Source: Bacteroidota bacterium (lineage in GTDB: Bacteria > Bacteroidota > Bacteroidia > Bacteroidales > Prolixibacteraceae). From it: DNA of 64,000 nt. Both the position numbers and the translations under genes were made by a program. The notes under the pieces are model-generated. The model was not told the DNA's origin. It made no database searches and was given only the letters and a program-made list of their open reading frames with translations. Where the stretch lies: assembly GCA_023412195.1 (NCBI GenBank), contig JAEYNZ010000045.1, positions 34,956 to 98,955 on the forward strand, in the 5' to 3' direction. Position 1 is the stretch's first letter; each line of letters begins with the position of its first letter. Shown one piece after another: positions 8,163 through 16,177 of this stretch.

Positions 8163-9701
8163 TTACTGCTCACTGCGTAATACCGGCAATAAATCGACCT
8201 GATTTTGCGGATAGGGAAGATAGATATCCCCGGGTGCACTAAATGTCCGGCCATCATAGCTTAATTCACCAAAGTTTTCCAGCCGGATCATGTCATAATA
8301 CCGTATTCCCCATTCCATAGCCAGTTCTGCAAACTTTTCATCCATTACCTGTTCGCTTGTAACACCTGAAACAGGATTTAACCCTGCCCGCTCACGAACC
8401 AGGTTAACGGCTGCATCTGCTGTCATAGCCGAGCTGGTAGCACCACGTGTAAGTGCTTCAGCATGCATCAGAAGTATTTCGGCATACCGGATGACAGGAA
8501 AGTTTTTATTTGTACCGTATTCTGTCCGTCCAGGGGTTAACTGTTCAGAAGGAAGATAATGTTTCCCGCTGGAGAACATGCCACGGGCAAAATTATTGAT
8601 TACATCACCAGAAGGTGTGGTATTTGAAATCCAGCCTGGGATAGTAGCATAATTGGGATCACTTCTTAAAGCATCAATGCCACGGTCGGTAAAAAGTACA
8701 CTTGTTTCAAGGCGTGTCCTTTCACCCCTGTCGAGCATGAATTTGATCCATTTCAGGCTGGGTTCAAAGAAACCCCAACCGGCCGATGCGCCCTCACGTA
8801 CCGGAGTCCAGCTTTGTGGGCCGTAAAATGCCCACAGATGATTACGCTGGTCACCTGAACCAAGCCCAAAATCGGAATATTGAAACTCGAATATATTCTC
8901 GTTGCTCAACTTGCCTGCTATTTTGAACAAATTATAAAAATCTGGTTCAAGGTTAAATAATCCAGATGTGATAATCTGAGAGGTTGCATCAGCAACACCC
9001 TGGTAATTTTCCAGTTCAAGCTGGGCCAAAGCTTTTAATGCAATTGCAGTAAATCTTGTAACGCCTCCCCTTACATCGGTCCGTTGATTGGGGCGTACGG
9101 CAGGAAGTGCGGGAATGGCTTCATCCATCCTTCCTGAAATGTATTGCATGACCTCTTCTTTTGGACTTATCTCTGTAATCAGCAGATCTGCAGGATCGGG
9201 TGATGTGGGAATAAGAATATCGCTCCAGACCCTGGAAAGCTGAAAAAGAAGCCATCCTTCAATTACTTTTGCTTCAGCTATGTATTGATCAGCTGTTGCT
9301 GCATCAGCACCATTGTCTTTGTATAACTGAAATTCATCGATTGCAGAAAGCATAACATAAACATCGCTGTAGAAACCTTGCCATACGGCATTATACATCC
9401 AGTAATCCTTGTTGTAGTTAAAGAAATCGGTTTCTGCGAAATCCTGCTGGTCTCCCAACCCTCCGTGATTTACATCATCACCTCGCACTGCAATCAGAGG
9501 GTGGTTTTCCCATCCACGGTTATAAAGCTGGGAATAAATCCCTATCAGCGGCAATCTCATGTTGCCAAAATTAGTGTAATCGGTCTCTTCTGTAAAAGTC
9601 CTGTTTTCGGCAGGCTCTTCCAGCAGATCATGACATGCCGGCACTACCAGTAATGCCAGTGTGATTACTATAAATGTAAATGAATGAATTATCCTTTTCA
9701 T
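8163..9701 (-). CDS. SusD-like nutrient-binding outer membrane lipoprotein
   Basis: 512 residues, the usual SusD length. The signal peptide ends in lipobox VPAC (cysteine 23). The N-terminal half carries the helical TPR-like repeats of the family (for example YIAEAKVIEGWLLFQLSRVW) and the C-terminal part has the familiar FPVIRYAEILLMHAEALTRG and the ERAGLNPVSGV segment. SusD proteins form the lid of the SusC channel, capture oligosaccharides and hand them over for TonB-driven import. The gene starts 20 bases after susC, as expected of a stable complex. Substrate cannot be read directly; the GH144-like enzymes suggest a beta-1,2-glucan. Confidence 0.95.
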   Translation of the reverse strand: MKRIIHSFTFIVITLALLVVPACHDLLEEPAENRTFTEETDYTNFGNMRLPLIGIYSQLYNRGWENHPLIAVRGDDVNHGGLGDQQDFAETDFFNYNKDYWMYNAVWQGFYSDVYVMLSAIDEFQLYKDNGADAATADQYIAEAKVIEGWLLFQLSRVWSDILIPTSPDPADLLITEISPKEEVMQYISGRMDEAIPALPAVRPNQRTDVRGGVTRFTAIALKALAQLELENYQGVADATSQIITSGLFNLEPDFYNLFKIAGKLSNENIFEFQYSDFGLGSGDQRNHLWAFYGPQSWTPVREGASAGWGFFEPSLKWIKFMLDRGERTRLETSVLFTDRGIDALRSDPNYATIPGWISNTTPSGDVINNFARGMFSSGKHYLPSEQLTPGRTEYGTNKNFPVIRYAEILLMHAEALTRGATSSAMTADAAVNLVRERAGLNPVSGVTSEQVMDEKFAELAMEWGIRYYDMIRLENFGELSYDGRTFSAPGDIYLPYPQNQVDLLPVLRSEQ

Positions 9702-9721
9702 ATCCTTGATTATTTATCCGG

Positions 9722-12700
9722 TTAAAATTTGATGTTCAGACCAAGTGTGTATACTGCAGGAATCGGATATGTCTGCCTGTCGATACCGTCGGAAACTTCA
9801 GGATTAAACCCGTTGTAGCTGAACAGGGTAAGTGGCCTTTCAGCAGTCAATGAAATTCTTGTATCCGGAATTGCCGTGCCAAACCATTCCTGTCCACTCA
9901 GGTTATACGAAAGCTGTACATTCTGCACCCTGAAGAATGAACCATCTTCCACAAAATAAGTACTCATTCTTTGATTCCAACCTTTCCGCAATCCTGCAGA
10001 TGACGGATACTTATTTGAGGTGCCTTCACCATGCCACCTGTTCTGGGCAAGATCGGCATCCATGTTTAAATCAGGCGTCCATATAATTTCACCTCGTTTC
10101 CTGTTCAGAATTTTATTGCCGGTCTGGCCCATTACATATGCATTCAGACTAAAATTCCTGAAGGTAATCCCAAGATTCCCCCCGTACATGAATGTAGGAA
10201 AATAGGATCCCAGAATAACACGGTCATCATCGTTCACAGCACCGTCATTGTTCTGATCCCGGTATTTAAAATCTCCGGGCCGAAGATTGTTTGCAACGGC
10301 CACCGGGTCAGCCTGTATTTCCTGTTCATTCTGGTAAACGCCCAGTACCTCATATCCAAAGAATGCCAATAGAGGCTGGCCAACGATAGATCGCTGCCGG
10401 AATTCCGCCATTCCTCCGTCGATGTATGGCTGTCCAAAAAGATCCCTGACTTCATTTTTAAGTGTTGACAGGTTTACACTCACGCTGTAAGTAAAATCTC
10501 TTGAAATAGCATTGTTCCAGTTCATCACGAGCTCAAAACCCGAATTCCGGATGATCCCGACATTCCGTAATACTGTTCCCCCAACAGCTGGAATGTTAAC
10601 AAATATAGCTGCATTCTTGGTATCGCGTATGTAGTAATCGGCATCCATTGACAATTTATTGTTGAATAAACGGGCTGTAACACCAACGTTGGTTTCTTCA
10701 GTCATTTCCCATTCAAGTGATGAAAATGTACTGGAAGTAATGGTGCCCGGAACCAGGTTATCATCAATGGCTGTATCGACAGGAGTTGTGGTTCTTGCTC
10801 CGTCACTCGCCTGAATCTTGTCGTTTCCAAGCTGGCCCCAGCTGGCACGTAATTTCAGGAAGTCGATGTATGGCGTGTTGATCATAAACTCTTCTTCTGA
10901 AAGAACCCATCCAACACCAATGGTCGGGAAATATCCCCATTTTTCCTGGTACTTGGAACTGCCGTCTGCCCTCATGGTTCCATACAGCAGATACCTGTCA
11001 TTAAAGTTGTATGATACCCTGCCAAAATAGGAAATACCATATTGCCTTACTCCGTTGTCCTGTACATTATCAACAGGTATTGTTTCGGCCTGGTCTATAT
11101 ACCATGATTCTTCATTGTCGTATGGAAAGTCCAGTCCCCGGGCAGTAAGCATATGCCATGATTCATCCCTGTATGAGTGTCCCAGCATGACAGTAAGATT
11201 ATGCTCTCCAAATATATCGGTATAGGTAAGGATATTATCCATGATCTGGTTTGACATCGTTTCAGCACGTTTGGTGATTCCTGCGTTCGGCCTTTGGAAG
11301 GCATCGCTTATAAAATAGGGTAAATCCACATCGCGCTGGTCAATTGATGTCAGACTGTGGTTATAAGTTGTCCTGAAGTTCAGTTTATCAGGTATGATAT
11401 TAATCTGTCCATAAAAGTTGGCAAGCGTCTGCCTTGATTTCTGGCGGTTGTTATTGAATTCGAGGGCTGGCAGTGGATTCTGCCCTCCACGGAAACCAAT
11501 ATGCTGGGCACTTGCGAAATTAATAGGCCATGCCGAAGTATTGGATTCATCATATAAAGGCAAAATTGGTACAGCCCAATATGCCTGACTCCAGGCATCA
11601 CTCTCCTGGATATATTTCTGAGAATTGCTGAAAATAACATTTCCACCTATGGTAAACCAGTCAGTAGCATTGAAATCAACTTTTGCCCTCAGGTTAAACC
11701 TTTCATAGTTATTTTTCATATCAAGGATTCCTTCCTGGAAGAAATAGCTTGAACCTATTGAATATGTAGCATTCTCCCCACCGCCTGTGACATTTAAACT
11801 GTGATTCTGTATGGGCGCAACACGCATGATCTGCTTGTACCAGTCGGTATTTACATCGGGCACGTTGGGATTTATGCGGCTTCTGCCATATCGTTGCATG
11901 GCATTGGAAATATTTGCAATATCAGGAGCGGAACCTGATTCCATAGCCATGGTAGTAAATTGTTCAGCATTGGCCATTTTAAGCACATTCTGCGGAACCT
12001 GGTAACCATAATATCCATCATAGGTAATTTCTGCAGGCCTGTTGAAAGACCCCGATTTGGTTTCAACCAGTACTACCCCGTTGGCTGCCCTTACCCCATA
12101 AATTGCGGCTGCCGAGGCGTCTTTGAGAACTGAAACAGTAGCAATATCCGATGGATTCAGAAAATCGATGTTATCGAAAAACATACCATCCACAACATAA
12201 AGGGGAGCTTCATTATTTTGCCCTGGATATGAACCGATGCCCCTGACACGTATGGTAGGTGCGTCACCCGGAGCACCGCTGCTTACAACCTGCAGCCCGG
12301 CAACCTTACCCTGCAGTCCTTGCATAACCTGTCCTGCCGGAGTCCTTTCAAGTTCATCAGCCTTGATTGTAGCAATTGCTGAAGTAAGGTCTTTTACGAC
12401 TAAAGTTCCATACCCCACAACTACCACTTCTTCAATATCCAGCATACCCTGTGTCATCTGTATGCTTATTACCGACCTTCCCTGAACAGGAACTGTTTGC
12501 GGCTGAAATCCTACAAAACTGAATACAAGATTTGCCTGTTGGGCAACTTCGATGGTGTATTCCCCGTCGAAGTTGGTTACTGTGCCATTTTGGGTTCCTT
12601 CTTCAATTATGGTTACCCCCGGTAATCCCAAATTCGTTTCATCTGTTACCACTCCTGTGACAGTTACTTTCTGCTGACCCACAAGAACAGCAGCATAAAA

Positions 12701-12733
12701 ACCAAGAATGGCAATTAATAATGCTTTCTTCAT
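9722..12733 (-). CDS. SusC-like TonB-dependent outer membrane transporter
   Basis: 1003 residues. A signal peptide (about 1-20) is followed by a carboxypeptidase-regulatory-like domain (about 24-100, GVVTDETNLGLPGVTII), the sequence VVVVGYGT leading into the plug (about 105-225, with RVRGIGSY, PLYVVDGM and AAIYGVRAANGV), and a long beta-barrel ending in an aromatic strand (YTLGLNIKF). This is the importing pore of the SusCD pair. No N-terminal secretin/TonB short (STN) domain is present, so anti-sigma signalling through SusC itself is not suggested. It is the first gene of the locus; no HTCS, SusR or ECF/anti-sigma regulator is next to it in this window. Confidence 0.95.
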   Translation of the reverse strand: MKKALLIAILGFYAAVLVGQQKVTVTGVVTDETNLGLPGVTIIEEGTQNGTVTNFDGEYTIEVAQQANLVFSFVGFQPQTVPVQGRSVISIQMTQGMLDIEEVVVVGYGTLVVKDLTSAIATIKADELERTPAGQVMQGLQGKVAGLQVVSSGAPGDAPTIRVRGIGSYPGQNNEAPLYVVDGMFFDNIDFLNPSDIATVSVLKDASAAAIYGVRAANGVVLVETKSGSFNRPAEITYDGYYGYQVPQNVLKMANAEQFTTMAMESGSAPDIANISNAMQRYGRSRINPNVPDVNTDWYKQIMRVAPIQNHSLNVTGGGENATYSIGSSYFFQEGILDMKNNYERFNLRAKVDFNATDWFTIGGNVIFSNSQKYIQESDAWSQAYWAVPILPLYDESNTSAWPINFASAQHIGFRGGQNPLPALEFNNNRQKSRQTLANFYGQINIIPDKLNFRTTYNHSLTSIDQRDVDLPYFISDAFQRPNAGITKRAETMSNQIMDNILTYTDIFGEHNLTVMLGHSYRDESWHMLTARGLDFPYDNEESWYIDQAETIPVDNVQDNGVRQYGISYFGRVSYNFNDRYLLYGTMRADGSSKYQEKWGYFPTIGVGWVLSEEEFMINTPYIDFLKLRASWGQLGNDKIQASDGARTTTPVDTAIDDNLVPGTITSSTFSSLEWEMTEETNVGVTARLFNNKLSMDADYYIRDTKNAAIFVNIPAVGGTVLRNVGIIRNSGFELVMNWNNAISRDFTYSVSVNLSTLKNEVRDLFGQPYIDGGMAEFRQRSIVGQPLLAFFGYEVLGVYQNEQEIQADPVAVANNLRPGDFKYRDQNNDGAVNDDDRVILGSYFPTFMYGGNLGITFRNFSLNAYVMGQTGNKILNRKRGEIIWTPDLNMDADLAQNRWHGEGTSNKYPSSAGLRKGWNQRMSTYFVEDGSFFRVQNVQLSYNLSGQEWFGTAIPDTRISLTAERPLTLFSYNGFNPEVSDGIDRQTYPIPAVYTLGLNIKF

Positions 12734-13223
12734 ACTTCAATTTTTATATCCGTTATACTCCATTTATTAACCTATATGGTTTTACTGAACCAAATTCCCA
12801 TGGTTGCTTTCCACTCTGAGAACCTATTTCAGATATCCCACCTTTATTTTATACCTGGTACTAACCAGCATTTAATTTCAGGCTTGATTCCTGCATGCAT
12901 TTCACGCATTTATAACCCGCCAAATCAACATATACTCAGTTTAGTTCAGGAGTGCAGGTTAAGAATTGTTTATCTCTTCCAGCAGATTATTAAATTTCGT
13001 TCATAAGTTACAACAAAATATGCAGATTTGATGCATACCGTCAAACTTTTTAAACAGGCACAGGATCATGTGTATATGACTTGTGATTGTGAATCTATTT
13101 AGTAACAGGCATACTGTATTAATGACAGAATTTAAATTCATTAACTGAAAAATTGCCGACAGTTTGACTTTATGATAAGCTGCAGATCAATATCTCACCT
13201 ACTTATCAGTGCTTCGGTAACTT
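12734..13223. other. 490-base gap upstream of susC, regulatory sequence presumed
   Basis: AT-rich and without a convincing gene. I saw no TAnnTTTG box on the minus strand ahead of susC, no tRNA and no strong hairpin. A 76-codon frame at 12776-13006 on the plus strand has no recognisable features. The locus promoter and any regulator site probably lie near 12734-12850. Confidence 0.5.
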
Positions 13224-16034
13224 TTAATTCAGAGTATAATTAAAAAGCAATCCTCCCTCGCTTCCTACCAACAGGTTAACTTTATCAGAATTATTTGAAA
13301 GCTTACCAATAGAAAATTCACTGTTCCCCTGTAGGGGAAAACCATCATGCAGCTTACCGGCCGGGTCATAAAGGTATATGCGGTTTAATGTTGCGTCTAC
13401 AACCCCAACTTTTTTCAGATCCTGGGAAAAACTATAGATACGGGGCATGTGTTTTATAATATTGCTGTGCTTTTTGCTGAACAGTCTTTTCCCTTTTTCA
13501 TCCATTACAGTAAGCTCATTACCATCTATAAAAACAAAATCCGCAACCCCGTTGCCATCCAGATCATCAACTGTAAAAAAATGGTTCCCACTAAACCTGG
13601 CTGTTTTCCTTTCTTCCGTTTTTCCGTCAAAATAAATGTAATAAACCTTACCTGTAATATCTGTAGCCACAATCCGGGGCTTATCCTTTATATAAAGGGA
13701 AAGCGGATTGCCTGAATTTTCAAATTTAACTGAAGGTGCAAGGCGAACATCGCCCTGCCTGTCGAGCATATAGATTTTAGATTTGTCCTTAAAAACAATG
13801 TAATCCTTTCCTTCAACTTTGAAATGCTGAACAGGTGAAACAACCAGATTTTCTGTAGTTTCAAACTTCCATCCCTTTAAGGGTTTTCCAGCATGATCAA
13901 AAACATGAATCTTCCGGTCATCACAGGCTACAAAGTACCTGTAATTCCGGTTTTTGTCGTAATCAAATACGCTTATGCCATTGGTTGCAGGTGATGCCAG
14001 CGTGATTGGAAAACCCTGAACATTGTTTCCATTCCTGTCGATCAGATAGATTTTTCCTGCTGTATTAAAAAGATATTGAAAGCGCCCGTTCTTAAAATAA
14101 TCTATCTGGTGGATTTCACTTAAAACAGGACCTGATACAGGAATGCTCCAGCGAATTCTGCCGGAAGAGGATACCTGTACAAGGTTATGCTGCTCATCCT
14201 GAAATACAATTTCATGGTCTGAAGTTAACAGTGGATTTGTCGTTATCTGGGGTTTAATAATGATGTTGCTTCCAATCATACTTTGCCAGGTGGTTTGTGC
14301 CTCCATAACATCATTTGGCAGATAAGCAATTGCAAGATTGTTGTTAAACCGTTGCTTTTCCCTCAGGACCTGCCAGTTGATCATCCCGAACTTTCTGATG
14401 CTTTCTTCCCTTATATCAACAGGCTTTACAACTGATTCAGCAAAAAGTTCCTTCCGGTATCCATAAATTTTATTGACATCCACAAAGACATGAATATTTG
14501 CACGGTTTGAAGCACTCGATTTAAAGCCCTGGTAGCGTAAATCTTTTGCCAGTGTTGTGCCCAGCACCATATTCCGCAGGTATTCGTGCAACCCTTTTTC
14601 AGAATTGGAAAAGACCATATAACTGTCGATGAAAGATACAAAACGTGCTTCTGCCATTGTAAAAGGACTTCCCAGCCATAAGCCCGGAAATGACGGATAA
14701 GGGAATTTATATACCGGGAAACTTAATTCATTGTCTACCTTAAAATCTGATTTTAACTCTGACAACTCAGTGCCTGTCCTGCCAGCGTAATTCTCAAGTA
14801 ATTTAATAAACTGAGTTTCTGCACCGGTTTTCCCGTGGGTATTCATAATGAAATACACCGTCTTATTCTGGGGGTTGACAGGTATTGTTGTTGCTGCAAC
14901 AACGACTTCATCGCCTGCCAGTTCACCAAACACTTTTCTTACATCTGCCCTCATTCCGTTATCAAAACGCTTCATCCGTTCCTCGCGGTGGTAGTAATCA
15001 GGTGAATGGGCAAAGAAATTTTCAAGTCCTTCAAAGAAGCTTTTTTTCCCTGAAAATGCATATACACAGAAAAACGCAGTGTTCTGTGGGAGCATATCTT
15101 CAGCTTTAACACGAACTGGTTGCTGATCCTGAAATACAGCAAGGAAGTGATTCAATGAATCATCAGCAGCAGAAATACCACTTATTAGAACCTGATTGTT
15201 ACCCACCTTAAAATCAAGACCGCTCCATCCGGCATAATCTTTAAACTTTGATGCCAGGGCTACAGGCTGAAGGCGTAAAACAGAGCCAAACTCATCCACC
15301 TTTTCAACAGAGGTTCTGTTGAGAATATTTCCAAAAAATCCTTGAATATGCTGATGATTGATGAAAAGGGATATTCCTTTGGTACCCACAGTCCTGTTTA
15401 CTTCCCTGAAAAAATGGTTTTTCTGAAGCCCGGGGTTTTCCATCTGCCTGATAGACTGCTCAACCAATATAGACCTGGGGCTTATCAGCAACAATCCATC
15501 GGCAAAGGAATAGTAAAGAGGACCTGTAGAGCTGCCCCTGTTGATTTCATTGATGATGAATTGCCCATACTCCTTTTTACTGTAAACAAACCGGTTTTCA
15601 GGATACAAGGCGTGAAGAAAATCTTCAGCCATCTTCTGTTGACCTGATGACTCAGCTTTTCTAATGATCAGCGGGACCAGCTGATTTCTGCCTGAAACAC
15701 CATAAGCCAGTATGAAGGGATTATTCAGGAAAGATTTTGGCAGATGATCATGTTGCACAATTACAGAATCAGCATCATGCAGAAATTGAAACCACGATTT
15801 ACCTATACCAGCTGCCTCCAGTTCCCCTAAAACAGGATGAGAAGGTGAAAGATCTCTTGCCGAGCTTACTTCCAAAAAAAAGGGAGAAGAAACAGGAACT
15901 GCACTATAAGATAAAGAATCATTAAACAGGGCTATATCACCTTTTGAGAGGTACATATAAATGCCCGAAGCTGCAAGCACAAGAAATAAGATTACCAACA
16001 GATACCGTTTCATCCTTTCCTGAATTTTCTTCAA
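13224..16034 (-). CDS. Unrecognised membrane-anchored protein with C-terminal beta-propeller-like repeats
   Basis: 936 residues. One N-terminal membrane segment (about 10-28, after basic residues) would anchor it facing the periplasm. Residues about 30-590 resemble the DUF3352-type proteins of Bacteroidota (weak, by eye), with no catalytic motif recognised. From about 610 to the end it has PQQ/FG-GAP-like propeller repeats: IYLIDRNGNNVQGFPI, IHVFDHAGKPLKGWKF, IYMLDRQGDVRL and LTVMDEKGKRLF, plus the Asp-rich loop DLDGNGVADFVF, which may bind calcium. It lies between the glucan locus and infB, 143 bases from infB and on the same strand, but a terminator separates them. A scaffold or binding role is possible; function is unknown. 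Confidence 0.7.
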   Translation of the reverse strand: MKKIQERMKRYLLVILFLVLAASGIYMYLSKGDIALFNDSLSYSAVPVSSPFFLEVSSARDLSPSHPVLGELEAAGIGKSWFQFLHDADSVIVQHDHLPKSFLNNPFILAYGVSGRNQLVPLIIRKAESSGQQKMAEDFLHALYPENRFVYSKKEYGQFIINEINRGSSTGPLYYSFADGLLLISPRSILVEQSIRQMENPGLQKNHFFREVNRTVGTKGISLFINHQHIQGFFGNILNRTSVEKVDEFGSVLRLQPVALASKFKDYAGWSGLDFKVGNNQVLISGISAADDSLNHFLAVFQDQQPVRVKAEDMLPQNTAFFCVYAFSGKKSFFEGLENFFAHSPDYYHREERMKRFDNGMRADVRKVFGELAGDEVVVAATTIPVNPQNKTVYFIMNTHGKTGAETQFIKLLENYAGRTGTELSELKSDFKVDNELSFPVYKFPYPSFPGLWLGSPFTMAEARFVSFIDSYMVFSNSEKGLHEYLRNMVLGTTLAKDLRYQGFKSSASNRANIHVFVDVNKIYGYRKELFAESVVKPVDIREESIRKFGMINWQVLREKQRFNNNLAIAYLPNDVMEAQTTWQSMIGSNIIIKPQITTNPLLTSDHEIVFQDEQHNLVQVSSSGRIRWSIPVSGPVLSEIHQIDYFKNGRFQYLFNTAGKIYLIDRNGNNVQGFPITLASPATNGISVFDYDKNRNYRYFVACDDRKIHVFDHAGKPLKGWKFETTENLVVSPVQHFKVEGKDYIVFKDKSKIYMLDRQGDVRLAPSVKFENSGNPLSLYIKDKPRIVATDITGKVYYIYFDGKTEERKTARFSGNHFFTVDDLDGNGVADFVFIDGNELTVMDEKGKRLFSKKHSNIIKHMPRIYSFSQDLKKVGVVDATLNRIYLYDPAGKLHDGFPLQGNSEFSIGKLSNNSDKVNLLVGSEGGLLFNYTLN

Positions 16035-16144
16035 AACTAATAATTAGTAAATCTACCGGCATCATTTTTTGGAACGAATAATAAAGGATTTTTTGTTAAT
16101 AACTTAACAATTGGGAAAAGATTTATTATGAGTAGGATACAATA

Positions 16145-16171
16145 ATAAAAAAGGGCCCGGAAACCGGACCC
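16145..16171 (-). terminator. Rho-independent terminator of the rimP-nusA-infB operon
   Basis: On the plus strand GGGCCCGG (16153-16160), a three-A loop and CCGGACCC (16164-16171) form an 8-bp stem with one wobble/mismatch. Read on the minus strand it is followed by six T (16147-16152). It starts seven bases past the infB stop codon. Confidence 0.88.
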
Positions 16172-16177
16172 ATCATT

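Noticed and set aside
12776..13006. 76-codon open frame upstream of susC on the plus strand
   Set aside because: No domain, no ribosome-binding site of note, no Bacteroidota promoter; it lies in AT-rich regulatory sequence.
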